This document shows, one piece after another, positions 1 through 10,687 of a stretch of DNA of 64,000 nt (position 1 is its first letter; every line of letters begins with the position of its first letter). The notes under the pieces were generated by a model. The model was not told where the DNA came from, made no database searches, and saw only the letters and a program-made list of their open reading frames with translations. Made by a program: the position numbers and the translations under genes. Origin of the DNA: Rubrivivax sp. (GTDB lineage Bacteria; Pseudomonadota; Gammaproteobacteria; Burkholderiales; Burkholderiaceae_C); the NCBI GenBank assembly GCA_024641945.1, contig JAHECD010000004.1, positions 24,736 through 88,735 on the forward strand, in the 5' to 3' direction.

Positions 1-2
1 TC

Positions 3-1850
3 TCGCGCAGCCTGTATGGGGCCGAAGTCGTGACCACGGTGACGCCGATCGAGCGCAACCGGGTGAACGTCACCTTCACGATGAACGAGGGCGAGGCTGC
101 GCACATCAAGGAGGTCCGCATCAACGGTGCCAAGGCCTTCAGCGAGTCGACGTTGCTGTCCCTGATGGACCTGACGTCCGGCGGATGGCTCACGTGGTAC
201 ACGAAGACTGACCGCTACTCGCGCACCAAGCTCAATGCCGATCTGGAGACACTGCGCGCGTACTACGTAAATCGGGGCTATCTGGAGTTCGAGGTCGAGT
301 CGGCGCAGGTGACTATCTCGCCTGACAAGCAGGACATTTCGATAGCGATCTCGATCAAAGAAGGCCAGCCATACACCGTCATCGGCGTCCGGCTCGAAGG
401 CCAGTACCTCGGGCGTGAAGAGGAGTTCCGGTCTCTGGTCCAGGTCAAGCCCGGCCAGGCGTACCGCGGCGAAGACGTGGCCAACACCACGCGTTTGTTC
501 ACCGATTTCTTCGGCAGCTTCGGATATGCGTTCGCTCGTGTCGAGCAACGCCCGCAGATCGATCGCAGCACGGGGCAGGTTGTCGTCGTGTTTGCTGCAG
601 AACCTGCGCGACGTGTATACGTGCGGCGCATCGAAGTCGCCGGAAATACGCGGACCCGTGACGAAGTCGTGCGCCGCGAGTTCAGGCAACTCGAGTCGTC
701 CTGGTACGACGGCGCGCGTATCAAGCTCTCGCGCGACCGCGTCGAGCGGCTTGGATTCTTCAAGGAAGTCAATGTCGAAACGCAGGAGGTTCCGGGTCAG
801 CCTGACCAAGTCGATCTCGTCATCAATGTCGAGGAGCGTCCGACAGGCAACCTGCTGATCGGTGCGGGATATTCAAATGCCGAGAAATTGTCGTTCACGG
901 CATCCATCAGGCAGGAAAACGTCTTCGGAAGCGGCAACTATCTCGGCGTGGAACTCAACACGAGCAAGTCGAACCGCTCGATGTTGATCAGCACGGTGGA
1001 TCCATATTTCACCGTTGACGGGATCTCGCGCGCCATCGACGTCTTTTATCGCACCAGCCGCCCCTACAACAGCCTTGGCGATCAGTACCAGATCGCCACA
1101 CCAGGGGCATCGATCCGCTTCGGTGTCCCGTTCTCAGAATTCGACACCGTCTTTTTCGGGATCGGTATCGAGCGAACCGAAATCAAGGCGTCGACCGCAA
1201 TCCCGAACAGCTACTACCTTTACCGAGAGCAATTCGGACCTACCAGCACCGCGCTGCCGCTCACCCTTGGATGGCAGCGTGACCAGCGCGACAGCGCGCT
1301 CACGCCGACGGCTGGAAGATACCAGCGTGTGAACGTCGAGTGGAGTCTTGCGGGCGACCTGCGCTATCTCCGTACGAATCTGCAGTTCCAGCAATATTGG
1401 CAATTGCCCGCCAAGATGTCATTCGGCCTGAATGCGGAGGTTGGTTTTGGCAAAGGTTTGAGCGGCCGGCCGTTTCCACTTTTCAAGAATTTCTACGGCG
1501 GTGGACTCGGCTCGGTGCGGGTGTTCGAGCAGGGCTCTCTCGGTGTGATCGATCCCACTGGCGCGTTTATCGGTGGTGCGAAGCGCCTCAATGTCAACGG
1601 CGAGTTGTACTTTCCCGTTCCAGGCACGGGTAACGACAAATCGCTGCGGATCTTTGCATTTACTGATGCAGGCAACGTCTGGCGCGATGGGGAAAGTGTG
1701 ACCGCGTCGAGCCTTCGCGTTTCGGCTGGGGTCGGTTTGAGCTGGATCTCTCCTGTCGGGCCCTTGAAGTTGAGCTACGGTTCGCCGATTCAGGCGGACC
1801 CCAAAGATAGAATCCAAAAGTTCCAATTCCAGATCGGGACTGCATTTTGA
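3..1850 (+). CDS. bamA: BamA outer-membrane assembly factor (5' end outside window)
   Basis: This is the C-terminal ~615 residues of the Omp85 protein that inserts beta-barrel proteins into the outer membrane. The reading frame is open to the left edge, so the signal peptide and first POTRA repeats are missing; the GTG at 30 is not the real start. Later POTRA repeats (for example RRVYVRRIEVAGNTRTRDEV) are followed by the 16-strand barrel, and the protein ends in Phe as outer-membrane barrels do. The barrel L6 motif, VRGF in most homologues, reads VRVF here (SVRVFEQGSLG, near 1516-1548). The next gene, skp, starts inside the stop codon. Family assignment is secure. Confidence 0.96.
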   Translation, partial: SRSLYGAEVVTTVTPIERNRVNVTFTMNEGEAAHIKEVRINGAKAFSESTLLSLMDLTSGGWLTWYTKTDRYSRTKLNADLETLRAYYVNRGYLEFEVESAQVTISPDKQDISIAISIKEGQPYTVIGVRLEGQYLGREEEFRSLVQVKPGQAYRGEDVANTTRLFTDFFGSFGYAFARVEQRPQIDRSTGQVVVVFAAEPARRVYVRRIEVAGNTRTRDEVVRREFRQLESSWYDGARIKLSRDRVERLGFFKEVNVETQEVPGQPDQVDLVINVEERPTGNLLIGAGYSNAEKLSFTASIRQENVFGSGNYLGVELNTSKSNRSMLISTVDPYFTVDGISRAIDVFYRTSRPYNSLGDQYQIATPGASIRFGVPFSEFDTVFFGIGIERTEIKASTAIPNSYYLYREQFGPTSTALPLTLGWQRDQRDSALTPTAGRYQRVNVEWSLAGDLRYLRTNLQFQQYWQLPAKMSFGLNAEVGFGKGLSGRPFPLFKNFYGGGLGSVRVFEQGSLGVIDPTGAFIGGAKRLNVNGELYFPVPGTGNDKSLRIFAFTDAGNVWRDGESVTASSLRVSAGVGLSWISPVGPLKLSYGSPIQADPKDRIQKFQFQIGTAF

Positions 1851-2362
1851 TGAAAATGTCGACCAAGTTCTCATTCGTCCTCGCAACCGCGCTGCTCGCA
1901 CTTACTGCGGCGGCGTCTGCCGAGGAACTCAAGATCGGCTACGTCAACAGCGAGCGTGTGCTTCGCGATGCCGTACCGGCCAAGGCCGCCCAAGCAAAGC
2001 TCGAGGCAGAATTCGGCAAGCGCGAGAAGGACCTGAATGATCAGGCCTCGAAGTTGAAGGCCGCGGCCGACAAACTCGAAAAGGACGCTCCGACGATCAG
2101 CGAGTCCGAGCGGACGCGGCGCCAACGGGAACTCGTCGAGCAGGATCGCGACCTGCAGCGAAAGCGTCGCGAATTCCAGGAAGACCTCGGTCAACGAAAG
2201 AACGAAGAGCTGTCTACCGTGGTCGAGCGAGCCAACCGCGTCATCAAGCAGATCTTCGAGTCTGAGAAGTACGACGTCATCCTTCAGGAGGTCGTCTTCG
2301 CCGGCCCCCGCGTCGACATCACCGACAAGGTGATCAAGGCCCTGAACGCGCCAGCCAAGTGA
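1850..2362 (+). CDS. skp: Skp/OmpH periplasmic chaperone
   Basis: Periplasmic chaperone that holds unfolded outer-membrane proteins on their way to the Bam complex. The 170-residue product has a signal peptide ([19 protein letters not shown], cut before EELKIGYV), the typical N-terminal beta segment [10 protein letters not shown], and a long charged helical region (residues about 50-135) that forms the tentacles in Skp trimers. The ATG at 1850 overlaps the bamA stop (TGATG), which suggests translational coupling; a TTG three bases earlier is in frame but unlikely. The bamA-skp-lpxD order is conserved in proteobacteria. Confidence 0.94.
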   Translation: MKMSTKFSFVLATALLALTAAASAEELKIGYVNSERVLRDAVPAKAAQAKLEAEFGKREKDLNDQASKLKAAADKLEKDAPTISESERTRRQRELVEQDRDLQRKRREFQEDLGQRKNEELSTVVERANRVIKQIFESEKYDVILQEVVFAGPRVDITDKVIKALNAPAK

Positions 2363-2375
2363 TCGGCGTAGGGTC

Positions 2376-3404
2376 GTGGTCGAGGTCAGCGTCCGCGAAC
2401 TGAGTGCGATTCTTGATGGTGAAGTCCTGGGAGACGCCGATACGCGTCTCACGCGTATCGGTCCGCTCCTGGGGGCCGATGAATCGACGGTCTCGTTTCT
2501 TGCCAATCCCAGATACGCGTCTCAGCTGACGCAGTCCGCCGCAGGTTGTGTTCTCCTCGGCCCAGCCATGCGTGCCGCGGCCATGGCAAGGCCAAGTGCC
2601 ATCATCTGCGACGATGCCTACCTGGCGTTTGCACGTCTGACCCAGTGGTGGGCCGCACGGATTCGACCGGCGTCGCCAGCCGGCATTCATCCCTCGGCCG
2701 TGGTCGACCCCACCGCACATGTGGACCCCTCTGCGACGGTCAGCGCCCTCAGCGTCATCGGGCCCGCCGCGACCATTGCGGCCCATGCCGTGATCGGCAG
2801 TCATTGTGTGGTCGAGCGGGGTGCGTCGGTCGGTGCGGGAACGGTATTGAAGCCACGCGTGGTGCTGGGCGAGAACTGCTCGATCGGTTCGCGCTGCATC
2901 GTCCACAGCGGAGCGGTCATCGGGGCTGACGGGTTCGGCTTCGCTCCGAGCCAGGGCCGCTGGGAAAAGATCGAGCAGCTTGGGGCCGTGCGTATCGGCG
3001 ACGACGTAGAGATCGGTGCGAACTCTTGCGTTGACCGCGGCGCACTCGACGACACGGTGCTCGCAGACGGCGTCAAGCTCGACAACTTGGTACAGATCGC
3101 TCATAACGTGCAGGTCGGCGCGAATACCGCAATGGCCGGTTGCGTCGGCATCGCGGGCAGTGCCCGCATCGGCGCAAATTGCACCATTGGTGGGGGTGCA
3201 ATCGTGCTGGGCCATCTGGAACTGGTCGACGACGTCCATGTTTCCGCCGCGACGGTCATCTCGCGGTCGATACTTAAACCGGGCCAGTACAGTGGTGTGT
3301 TTCCGTTCGATGACAATGCCGCATGGGAGAAGAATGCGGCAACCCTGAGGCAACTCCATGCCCTACGTGACCGCCTGCGCGCCATGGAGAAAAAGATCGC
3401 ATGA
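2376..3404 (+). CDS. lpxD: UDP-3-O-(3-hydroxyacyl)glucosamine N-acyltransferase LpxD
   Basis: Third step of lipid A synthesis: transfers a hydroxyacyl chain from ACP to the 2-amine of UDP-3-O-acylglucosamine in the cytoplasm. The 342-residue protein (GTG start) has the N-terminal uridine-binding domain (residues 1-100), then hexapeptide repeats forming a left-handed beta helix. The catalytic histidine is His243 in QIAHNVQVG. The usual LpxD landmark GADGFGFAP is present, and the C-terminal helix ([16 protein letters not shown]) fits the ACP-binding region. It lies 13 bases after skp and its stop overlaps the fabZ start (ATGA). Confidence 0.96.
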   Translation: MVEVSVRELSAILDGEVLGDADTRLTRIGPLLGADESTVSFLANPRYASQLTQSAAGCVLLGPAMRAAAMARPSAIICDDAYLAFARLTQWWAARIRPASPAGIHPSAVVDPTAHVDPSATVSALSVIGPAATIAAHAVIGSHCVVERGASVGAGTVLKPRVVLGENCSIGSRCIVHSGAVIGADGFGFAPSQGRWEKIEQLGAVRIGDDVEIGANSCVDRGALDDTVLADGVKLDNLVQIAHNVQVGANTAMAGCVGIAGSARIGANCTIGGGAIVLGHLELVDDVHVSAATVISRSILKPGQYSGVFPFDDNAAWEKNAATLRQLHALRDRLRAMEKKIA

Positions 3405-3847
3405 CCACCATTGATATCCACGAGATCCTGAAGAAGCTTCCGCACCGGTATCCGTTTCTGCTCGTCGATCGGATCCTTGACCTTCAGAAAGGCGTCAGTA
3501 TCAAGGCCGTCAAGAACGTGACGATCAACGAGCCGTTCTTTCCGGGTCACTTTCCACACCGGCCCGTGATGCCTGGTGTATTGATGCTGGAGGCGCTGGC
3601 ACAGGCAGCGGCAGTGCTTTCGTTCGAGACTGCCGGCCAAGAGCCCGACGAGAAGACGGTGTACTACTTCGCCGGGATCGACAACGCGCGCTTCAAGCGT
3701 CCGGTCGAACCTGGCGACCAGATGATCATGGACGTGTCACTGCTGCGGGCGAAGGCCGGCATTTACAAGTACGCAGCGCGTGCCAGCGTCGACGGCGTTC
3801 TTGCCGTGGAAGCCGAATTGATGTGTGCCACTCGCCGGCTTCCCTGA
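3401..3847 (+). CDS. fabZ: 3-hydroxyacyl-ACP dehydratase FabZ
   Basis: Dehydrates beta-hydroxyacyl-ACP in fatty acid elongation and so competes with LpxA and LpxD for hydroxyacyl-ACP. The 148-residue single hot-dog domain is full length. The catalytic pair is visible: His50 in [16 protein letters not shown] and Glu64 in LMLEALAQ. The N-terminal [12 protein letters not shown] motif is also typical. The ATG overlaps the lpxD stop by four bases, and lpxA begins five bases downstream. Its place between lpxD and lpxA is the standard arrangement. Confidence 0.97.
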   Translation: MTTIDIHEILKKLPHRYPFLLVDRILDLQKGVSIKAVKNVTINEPFFPGHFPHRPVMPGVLMLEALAQAAAVLSFETAGQEPDEKTVYYFAGIDNARFKRPVEPGDQMIMDVSLLRAKAGIYKYAARASVDGVLAVEAELMCATRRLP

Positions 3848-3851
3848 CACC

Positions 3852-4646
3852 GTGGCGACCATCCACGCCACAGCCATCGTCGATGCCGCCGCTGAACTGG
3901 CGGATGACGTGCGGGTCGGCCCATACGCGGTGGTCGGTGCCGACGTGCGCGTCGGCAGTGGTACGAGCATTGGTGCGCATTGCGTGATCGAGGGCCCGAC
4001 AACCATCGGGCGCGACAACCGCATCTTTCAGTTCGCATCGCTCGGTGCGGCCCCGCAAGACATGAAATACGCTGGCGAGCCAACAGAGTTGCACATCGGC
4101 GACCGCAATACGATTCGCGAGTTCTGCACTTTCAACCGCGGTACGTCGCAGGACGTTGGTATCACCCGCGTGGGTCATGACAACTGGATCATGGCCTACG
4201 TTCACATCGCACACGACGTGCAATTGGGCGATCACACGATCCTCGCGAACAGTGCAACATTGGCAGGGCACGTCCACATCGGTGACTGGGTGATCGTTGG
4301 TGGGCTCACAGGGGTCCACCAGTTCACGCGCATCGGCGCGCACGCGATGACGGGCTTCCAGAGCCACGTGTCGCAAGACGTGCCGCCGTTCATGATGGTC
4401 GCGGGCCATCCACTGTCCGTTCACGGGTTCAATGTCGAGGGTCTTCGTCGACGCGGCTTTTCCCGCGAGCGTATCGCCCAGATCAAGCAGATGCATCGGC
4501 TGCTGTATCGCGACGGGCTCACATTCGAGCAGGCGAAGGAGGCGATCGCGCGTCTCAAAGGTGCGGTTGCCGACGAACAGGCAGACGCGGACGTGCAGGC
4601 CATGTTCGATTTCCTCGCAGCGTCATCGCGCGGCATCGCGCGCTGA
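3852..4646 (+). CDS. lpxA: UDP-N-acetylglucosamine acyltransferase LpxA
   Basis: First committed-pathway enzyme of lipid A: O-acylates UDP-GlcNAc from hydroxyacyl-ACP. I chose the GTG at 3852 (product begins [16 protein letters not shown]), giving 264 residues, close to the usual ~262. An upstream in-frame GTG at 3825 lies inside fabZ and adds residues not found in the family. Hexapeptide repeats run through the first two thirds; the catalytic His121 sits in [17 protein letters not shown], followed by [13 protein letters not shown]. The C-terminal helical domain (about residues 195-264) is intact. Confidence 0.95.
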   Translation: MATIHATAIVDAAAELADDVRVGPYAVVGADVRVGSGTSIGAHCVIEGPTTIGRDNRIFQFASLGAAPQDMKYAGEPTELHIGDRNTIREFCTFNRGTSQDVGITRVGHDNWIMAYVHIAHDVQLGDHTILANSATLAGHVHIGDWVIVGGLTGVHQFTRIGAHAMTGFQSHVSQDVPPFMMVAGHPLSVHGFNVEGLRRRGFSRERIAQIKQMHRLLYRDGLTFEQAKEAIARLKGAVADEQADADVQAMFDFLAASSRGIAR

Positions 4647-4667
4647 CTGCGCCACCGGACCTTGGCG

Positions 4668-5795
4668 ATGCGGCTGGCCATGGTGGCGGGTGAGGCCTCA
4701 GGCGACTTGCTGGCTGGACTGTTGATGGGCGGGCTTCGGGAGCGCTGGCCGGGGCTGGGGTCATTCGGTATCGGCGGCCCGCACATGATCGCGCAAGGCT
4801 TCGATGCCTGGTGGCCAAGCAGCAAGCTCGCGGTGCGCGGCTACGTCGAGGTGCTGCGCCACTACCGCGAGATCTCCGCCATCCGCCAGCAGCTCGCCGA
4901 GCGCCTACTTTCCGAACGGCCAGATGCGTTTGTCGGTGTCGACGCTCCCGATTTCAATCTCGGCCTCGAGGCCAAGTTGAAGGCGGCGGGACTCAAGACC
5001 ATTCATTTCGTCTGCCCGTCGATCTGGGCCTGGCGCGGCAAACGCGTCATCAAGATCGCACGAAGCGCGGACCATGTGCTCTGCTTGTTTCCCTTTGAGC
5101 CCGAGCTGCTGCGCCGACATGGCGTGCATGCCACCTATGTCGGGCACCCGCTGGCTGACGCCATCCCGCTCGAACCGCCGCGGGCCGAAGCCCGGCAGGC
5201 ATTGGGGTTCTCCGAAAACGACACGGTGATCGCCCTCCTGCCGGGAAGTCGCCGCTCGGAAATCGAATACATCGCTCCTGTGCTTCTGCAGGCCGCGGCG
5301 CTGCTGTCCGCGCGCCGTGCCGGGCTTCGCTTCGTGTTGCCCATCGTGCCCGGGCTGCGCGCCATGCTGGACACGTTGACGAAGGACGCGGGCGACGTGG
5401 ATCTCACATTGCTGGACGGCCGGTCACATGAGGCGTTGGCCGCCTGTGACCTGACGCTCATCGCGAGCGGCACCGCCACGCTCGAAGCCGCCTTGTTCAA
5501 GTGCCCCATGGTCATTGCCTACCGCATGCACCCGATCAGCTGGCAGTTGATGAAGCGAATGGCGTATCAACCCTGGGTCGGCCTGCCCAATATCCTGTGT
5601 CGCGATTTTGTGGTCCCTGAATTGATCCAGGACGCCTGCACACCTCAGGCGCTCGCTGACGCCGCGCTGAAGCTGCTTGCCGACGCGACCGCACGCGAGC
5701 GTCTGGCCGAGCGATTTGCCGACCTCCACCAACTTTTGAGGCGCGACACCGCGCGCTGTGCCACCGATGCCATCGCGCAGACGCTTCAAGCCTGA
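4668..5795 (+). CDS. lpxB: Lipid A disaccharide synthase LpxB
   Basis: GT19 glycosyltransferase that joins UDP-diacylglucosamine and lipid X to make the lipid A disaccharide at the inner membrane. The 375-residue product begins [17 protein letters not shown], the family N-terminus; I prefer the ATG at 4668 to the TTG at 4662. Other landmarks are [24 protein letters not shown] and [18 protein letters not shown]. Its last 29 bases overlap rnhB in another frame, so the two are probably co-translated. Confidence 0.95.
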   Translation: MRLAMVAGEASGDLLAGLLMGGLRERWPGLGSFGIGGPHMIAQGFDAWWPSSKLAVRGYVEVLRHYREISAIRQQLAERLLSERPDAFVGVDAPDFNLGLEAKLKAAGLKTIHFVCPSIWAWRGKRVIKIARSADHVLCLFPFEPELLRRHGVHATYVGHPLADAIPLEPPRAEARQALGFSENDTVIALLPGSRRSEIEYIAPVLLQAAALLSARRAGLRFVLPIVPGLRAMLDTLTKDAGDVDLTLLDGRSHEALAACDLTLIASGTATLEAALFKCPMVIAYRMHPISWQLMKRMAYQPWVGLPNILCRDFVVPELIQDACTPQALADAALKLLADATARERLAERFADLHQLLRRDTARCATDAIAQTLQA

Positions 5796-6390
5796 ACAGC
5801 TTGCATTTACTTGGGACGCGCCGGGCCTGGTGGCAGGCGTCGATGAGGCCGGTCGAGGGCCGCTGGCAGGCCCGGTGGTGGCTGCAGCCGTTATCCTGGA
5901 CGAATTGAAGCCGATCCGAGGGCTCGCGGATTCGAAAGTCATCACCCCGTTGCGGCGAGCGCGCCTGTTCGATGAAATCCTCGGGCGCGCGTTGTGCCAC
6001 AGCATTGCGCTGGCGAGCGTGGAGGAGATCGACGAAATGAACATTCTGCAGGCCACGATGCTCGCGATGCGGCGTGCTGTGTCGGGCCTGCGACTGCCTC
6101 CACATCGAGTGCTGGTCGACGGCAACCGGATCCCGGCCCTGCCGATGCCAGCACAGGCGATCGTTCGTGGTGACGCCACGGTCGCGTCGATCTCGGCCGC
6201 ATCGATCCTGGCCAAGGTATATCGCGATCGCCTTTGCGACGAACTGGACCAGGCGCATCCAGGCTATGGGTTCGCATCGCACAAGGGCTATCCGACACAG
6301 GAACATCTGCGAGCGCTCGATGAGCATGGCGCCTGCGCAGCCCACCGCCGTACCTTTGCGCCAGTGCGCAACGTGCTGAAGCGGCCATGA
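5767..6390 (+). CDS. rnhB: Ribonuclease HII
   Basis: Cuts RNA strands in RNA-DNA hybrids and removes single ribonucleotides from DNA. The 207-residue protein carries the RNase HII signature [15 protein letters not shown] (with the DEAGRG metal site), the second acidic residue in VDGNRIP, and [14 protein letters not shown]. The C-terminal [10 protein letters not shown] region is typical. I chose the ATG at 5767; a GTG at 5758 is in frame three codons earlier. The start is inside lpxB and the stop overlaps the following methyltransferase start. Confidence 0.94.
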   Translation: MPSRRRFKPEQLAFTWDAPGLVAGVDEAGRGPLAGPVVAAAVILDELKPIRGLADSKVITPLRRARLFDEILGRALCHSIALASVEEIDEMNILQATMLAMRRAVSGLRLPPHRVLVDGNRIPALPMPAQAIVRGDATVASISAASILAKVYRDRLCDELDQAHPGYGFASHKGYPTQEHLRALDEHGACAAHRRTFAPVRNVLKRP

Positions 6391-7172
6391 CGATGCCGCG
6401 GCTGATCACTTCGCGCGACAACGTGCTGCTGCAGCGCGTTCGCAAGCTTTTGCACGATCCGACCCACTACCGCAAGACACAAGCTCTCTGGCTCGAAGGT
6501 GAACACCTTTGTGATGCACTGCGTGTGCGCGGCGCAACGGCTCGCCATGCGATCTGTGCGGAATCGGCACACCAGCGCAAAGTGATTGCCATGCTGGCAT
6601 CGCATGCGGAGGATCAGATCCTCGTGCCGGACCGTCTGTTTGCCGACCTGAGTTCAATGCCGTCGCCGGCGGGGATCGGCTTTCTTTGCGATTTGCCACC
6701 GACACCACCTCTGGACACCGGCGTCGCGACCGTCGTCATGGACCGGCTGCAGGACGCCGGAAATGTCGGCAGCATCTTGCGTTCGGCCGCGGCACTCGGC
6801 GTTGGCCAGGTGATTTCCATGCGGGGCACCGCGGGACTTTGGTCCCCCAAGGTGATGCGGGCCGGCATGGGCGCGCATTTTGGTCTGCGGCTCATCGAGG
6901 GGCTCGACATCGCCGATTTGGATTCCCTGGCAGTTCCGTTGGTCGCGACGAGCTCACATGGCGCAACGGCCCTGCAAGACGCACCGCTTCCCGAGCCTTG
7001 TGGCTGGATCTTCGGGCACGAAGGGCAGGGCGTGAGTGAGCATCTTCTGGAGCGCTGTTCGCTGACGGTGCGAATTCCGCAGCCTGGGGGCGAGGAGTCG
7101 CTCAACGTGGCCGCCGCGGCTGCGATCTGCCTATACGAATCGAGCCGGCGCCGGCAGTCGCCCGGTCAATAG
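6387..7172 (+). CDS. TrmH/SpoU-family RNA 2'-O-methyltransferase
   Basis: SPOUT-class enzyme that methylates ribose 2'-OH in rRNA or tRNA with S-adenosylmethionine. All three SpoU motifs are present: motif 1 [18 protein letters not shown], motif 2 [13 protein letters not shown], and motif 3 [17 protein letters not shown]. The first ~100 residues resemble the SpoU substrate-binding domain ([17 protein letters not shown]). The exact target (RlmB-like or another) cannot be read from sequence. The ATG overlaps the rnhB stop; its own stop overlaps the ppsR stop by seven bases on the other strand. Confidence 0.88.
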   Translation: MTMPRLITSRDNVLLQRVRKLLHDPTHYRKTQALWLEGEHLCDALRVRGATARHAICAESAHQRKVIAMLASHAEDQILVPDRLFADLSSMPSPAGIGFLCDLPPTPPLDTGVATVVMDRLQDAGNVGSILRSAAALGVGQVISMRGTAGLWSPKVMRAGMGAHFGLRLIEGLDIADLDSLAVPLVATSSHGATALQDAPLPEPCGWIFGHEGQGVSEHLLERCSLTVRIPQPGGEESLNVAAAAAICLYESSRRRQSPGQ

Positions 7173-7990
7173 ATCAGGCGGTCGGGACGGATATCGCGCA
7201 GGATGGTCGTCGCGATTTCCTCGATCGACTTGTGCGTCGACGACAGCCAGTTGATCCCTTCGCGGCGCATCATCGATTCGGCGGCGCTGACCTCGTAGCG
7301 GCAATTCGACAGCGACGCGTACTTGCTGTCGGGGCGCCGCTCATGGCGGATCTGCGACAACCTGTCCGGGTCGATCGTCAGTCCGAAGCACTTGGCCTTG
7401 TAAGGGCCCAGCGGCGTGGGCAGGCGTCCACGCTCGAAGTCCTCGGGGATCAGCGGGCAGTTCGCGGCCTTGATGCCATGCTGCATGGCGAGGTAAAGGC
7501 TGGTCGGGGTCTTGCCACATCGGCTGACGCCGACCAGGATGACGTCGGCCGCGGCCAGATTGCGCGACGACTGACCGTCATCGTGCGCCAGCGAGAAATT
7601 GATGGCCTCGATGCGGTCGTTGTATTCCTGACTTTTCGCAGCGTCGGAGAACCGCCCGACGCGGTGGTTCGATTTGATGCCGAACTCGGTCTCTAAGGGT
7701 TCGACGAAGGTCCTGAACATGTCCAGTACGAGGCCTTTGCCCTCAGGGCTGGTGAGCACCTCTCGAATCTCGTCGTTGACGAGGGTGATGAAGACGATAG
7801 GTCGCACGCCTTCGCGTTCGGCCGTCTGGCCGATCTCGGCCTGCACGGCCCAGGCCTTGTCAAGACTGTCGATGAAGGGCCTGCGGACATGGCGGGGCTT
7901 GGCCGAAAACTGCGCCAAGATCGAATTGCCGAAAGTCTCGGCGGTGATGCCAGTGCCGTCGGAAACGAAGAATACGGTGCGATGGGGCAT
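7166..7990 (-). CDS. ppsR: PEP synthase regulatory protein PpsR (kinase/pyrophosphorylase)
   Basis: DUF299 bifunctional enzyme that inactivates PEP synthase by ADP-dependent phosphorylation and reactivates it by Pi-dependent phosphorolysis. The 274-residue product begins MPHRTVFFVSDGTGITAET, the family N-terminus, so I place the start at 7990 rather than at codons further upstream. The P-loop GVSRCGKT is at residues 154-161. The gene is divergent from ppsA, its substrate, with a 186-base gap. The stop overlaps the tail of the convergent methyltransferase. Confidence 0.94.
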   Translation of the reverse strand: MPHRTVFFVSDGTGITAETFGNSILAQFSAKPRHVRRPFIDSLDKAWAVQAEIGQTAEREGVRPIVFITLVNDEIREVLTSPEGKGLVLDMFRTFVEPLETEFGIKSNHRVGRFSDAAKSQEYNDRIEAINFSLAHDDGQSSRNLAAADVILVGVSRCGKTPTSLYLAMQHGIKAANCPLIPEDFERGRLPTPLGPYKAKCFGLTIDPDRLSQIRHERRPDSKYASLSNCRYEVSAAESMMRREGINWLSSTHKSIEEIATTILRDIRPDRLIY

Positions 7991-8026
7991 GGCGTCGGAC
8001 AAGCGTGGAATGGTTGAACCGATGAT

Positions 8027-8046
8027 AGGGAAGAACTCCCTACAAT
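8027..8046 (+). promoter_or_regulatory. Possible ppsA promoter -10 with small inverted repeat
   Basis: A TACAAT hexamer at 8041-8046 lies 130 bases before ppsA. An inverted repeat AGGGA-N5-TCCCT (8027-8041) abuts it and could be an operator. No convincing -35 is at 17 bases: TTGAAC at 8014 is 21 bases away. Tentative. Confidence 0.3.
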
Positions 8047-8139
8047 CCGGGCAAGATTTGCGCCGCCACAGCCGCATGGGCGCCCCGTACCCACAAGAAC
8101 AGCAAGTCAGTACCGGGGTTGGCCAAGGTGCGCTGCGGG

Positions 8140-8158
8140 CGAGGGCCCTCGATTTTTG
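8140..8158 (+). terminator. Palindrome plus T-run in ppsA leader (possible attenuator)
   Basis: A perfect 12-base palindrome CGAGGGCCCTCG (8140-8151) is followed by ATTTTT, 18 bases before the ppsA start. As RNA it could fold a 4-bp stem with a GGCC loop and a short U-run, like a weak intrinsic terminator in the leader. A stem this short may not terminate alone. Confidence 0.3.
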
Positions 8159-8176
8159 TCATTACGGAGTCTTTCC

Positions 8177-10579
8177 ATGTCTACAGCAGATCTGGCGACC
8201 GCCCTCGTCGCGCCCTTCGAACAATTGAGAATGACCGACGTCGAGACGGTTGGTGGCAAGAATTCGTCCCTTGGCGAAATGATCAGCCAACTGGCCGCCT
8301 CTGGCGTGCGAGTGCCGGGGGGCTTTGCGACCACGGCGCACGCGTTCCGGCAATTCCTGATGCAGCAGGCGCTCGACCACCGCATCGCTCAGCGGCTGGC
8401 CGTGCTCGATGCGGACGATGTCCGGGCGCTCGCCGAGGCGGGCGCCGAAATTCGCAAGTGGATCATCGAAACACCGTTCCCCTCGGATCTCGAGGCAGCG
8501 ATTCGCGAGCAGTTCACGCGCCTGACGTCTGAAAATCCAGAGGCGACCTTTGCCGTGCGATCTTCGGCGACGGCCGAAGATCTGCCTGACGCCTCATTTG
8601 CCGGGCAGCAGGAGACATTTCTCAATGTGGCTGGCATCGACGAGGTGTTGCATCGCATGAAGGACGTCTTCGCCTCGCTCTACAACGACCGCGCCATCAG
8701 CTACCGGGTGCACAAGGGGTTTGCGCATGCTGGCGTGGCATTGTCCGCAGGCGTGCAGCGCATGGTTCGGTCCGATGTCGGCGCGGCCGGCGTGATGTTC
8801 ACCATCGACACCGAGAGCGGGTTCCCCGACGTCGTATTCATCACCTCGAGCTACGGCCTCGGCGAGACCGTCGTTCAGGGGGCCGTCAACCCTGACGAGT
8901 TCTACGTTCACAAGCCCGGCCTGAAGGCAGGCAAGTCGCCGATCATTCGCCGCTCACTGGGTTCCAAGCTGGTTCGCATGGAGTTTTCGTCCGCCCAGGA
9001 GAAAGCCGAGACGGGGCATCTGGTGAAGACCGTCGATACGCCGGCAGAGCAGCGCAACCGTTTCTCGCTGTCGGACGCCGATGTCATCGAACTGGCCCGT
9101 TATGCGCTGGTGATCGAGCAGCACTATGGTCGGCCCATGGACATCGAGTGGGGCAAGGACGGAATCGACGGCAAGCTCTACATCCTGCAAGCGCGGCCCG
9201 AGACGGTCAAAAGCCAGCAAGGTGCGAAGGTCGAGCAGCGCTACCGGCTCAAGGGAACGGGAACGATCCTGGCCGAGGGGCGCGCAATCGGTCAGAAGAT
9301 CGGCACGGGGCCCGTGCGCCTGGTGTCGTCGCTGTCCGAGATGGGCAGCGTGCAGCCGGGTGACGTGCTCGTGACCGACATGACCGACCCGAACTGGGAG
9401 CCTGTGATGAAGCGCGCGAGCGCCATCGTCACCAACCGCGGCGGACGTACCTGTCACGCCGCCATCATCGCGCGCGAACTGGGTATCCCCGCCGTGGTCG
9501 GCTGTGGTGACGCCACGGAAAAGCTGACCGATGGCGCGCTCGTCACGGTGGCCTGTTCGGAGGGCGATACAGGCTATATCTTCGACGGGCTGCTCGAGAC
9601 CGAGGTCAAGGAAGTTCAGCGCGGCGAGATGCCTTATTGCCCGATCAAGATCATGATGAACGTGGGCAACCCACAACTCGCGTTCGACTTCGCGCAGATG
9701 CCCAATTCGGGCGTGGGCCTGGCGCGCCTCGAGTTCATCATCAACAACAACATCGGCGTCCATCCCAAGGCCATCCTCGACTACCCGAATGTCGACCCCG
9801 AGTTGAAGAAGGCGGTCGAGTCTGTGGCGCGGGGACACGCGTCGCCCCGTGCCTTCTACGTCGACAAACTGGTGGAAGGCGTGGCCACGATCGCGGCCGC
9901 CTTCTGGCCCAAATCGGTCATCGTTCGCCTTTCGGACTTCAAGAGCAACGAGTACATCAAGCTCATCGGTGGCAAGCGCTACGAGCCGGACGAAGAGAAT
10001 CCGATGCTTGGCTTCCGCGGGGCGAGTCGATATCTCAGCAGCGAGTTCGCGGATGCCTTCGGCATGGAGTGCGAAGCCCTCAAGCGGGTTCGCACGGACA
10101 TGGGCCTGGTGAACGTCGAAATCATGGTGCCGTTCGTGCGTACCGTGAAACAGGCGGAACGCGTGACGCAGATGCTGGCGGATCGTGGCCTCAAACGTGG
10201 CGTGAACGGCCTTCGGCTCATCATGATGTGCGAGGTGCCGAGCAATGCGATCCTGGCCGAGCGCTTCCTGGAGTATTTCGACGGCATGTCCATTGGCTCG
10301 AATGATCTGACGCAACTCACGCTGGGTCTGGATCGCGATTCCGGGCTTGAGCTTCTGGCAAACGACTTCGACGAGCGCGATCCTGCCGTCAAGGCCATGA
10401 TTTCCAGGGCGATTGCGGCTTGCCGCGCCGTTGGCAAGTACGTCGGCATCTGCGGGCAAGGTCCCAGCGACCATCCCGATTTTGCGGATTGGCTCGCGCA
10501 GGAGGGGATCGTTTCGATGTCGCTCAACCCGGATACGGTCGTCGAGACTTGGCAACGCTTGGCGGGCGAAAGCAGGTAG
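8177..10579 (+). CDS. ppsA: Phosphoenolpyruvate synthase
   Basis: Converts pyruvate, ATP and water to PEP, AMP and phosphate, the entry to gluconeogenesis from three-carbon compounds. The 800-residue protein has an N-terminal ATP/pyruvate-binding domain ([11 protein letters not shown], then [21 protein letters not shown]), the phosphohistidine domain with His427 in [15 protein letters not shown], and the C-terminal PEP barrel with Cys759 in [12 protein letters not shown] chose the ATG at 8177 because TACGGAG lies 7 bases upstream; an in-frame start at 8156 lacks such a site. The divergent ppsR encodes its regulator. Confidence 0.96.
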   Translation: MSTADLATALVAPFEQLRMTDVETVGGKNSSLGEMISQLAASGVRVPGGFATTAHAFRQFLMQQALDHRIAQRLAVLDADDVRALAEAGAEIRKWIIETPFPSDLEAAIREQFTRLTSENPEATFAVRSSATAEDLPDASFAGQQETFLNVAGIDEVLHRMKDVFASLYNDRAISYRVHKGFAHAGVALSAGVQRMVRSDVGAAGVMFTIDTESGFPDVVFITSSYGLGETVVQGAVNPDEFYVHKPGLKAGKSPIIRRSLGSKLVRMEFSSAQEKAETGHLVKTVDTPAEQRNRFSLSDADVIELARYALVIEQHYGRPMDIEWGKDGIDGKLYILQARPETVKSQQGAKVEQRYRLKGTGTILAEGRAIGQKIGTGPVRLVSSLSEMGSVQPGDVLVTDMTDPNWEPVMKRASAIVTNRGGRTCHAAIIARELGIPAVVGCGDATEKLTDGALVTVACSEGDTGYIFDGLLETEVKEVQRGEMPYCPIKIMMNVGNPQLAFDFAQMPNSGVGLARLEFIINNNIGVHPKAILDYPNVDPELKKAVESVARGHASPRAFYVDKLVEGVATIAAAFWPKSVIVRLSDFKSNEYIKLIGGKRYEPDEENPMLGFRGASRYLSSEFADAFGMECEALKRVRTDMGLVNVEIMVPFVRTVKQAERVTQMLADRGLKRGVNGLRLIMMCEVPSNAILAERFLEYFDGMSIGSNDLTQLTLGLDRDSGLELLANDFDERDPAVKAMISRAIAACRAVGKYVGICGQGPSDHPDFADWLAQEGIVSMSLNPDTVVETWQRLAGESR

Positions 10580-10645
10580 TCGGGTCAACCCGACTGGGAG
10601 AAGACCTAGTCCGGACGCCGTCCCCGTGAGGCGTCGAGTCAGATA
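10578..10645 (+). terminator. Two hairpins after ppsA
   Basis: The palindrome AGTCGGGTCAACCCGACT (10578-10595) begins on the ppsA stop codon and can form a 6-bp stem with a 6-base loop. It is followed by GACGCC...GGCGTC (about 10615-10636). No T-run follows either, so this may be a 3'-end stabiliser or factor-dependent terminator region. Confidence 0.35.
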
Positions 10646-10687
10646 CTCGTAAGGCGCGGCGACAACATTCGCACTTTGGCTCTTGCG

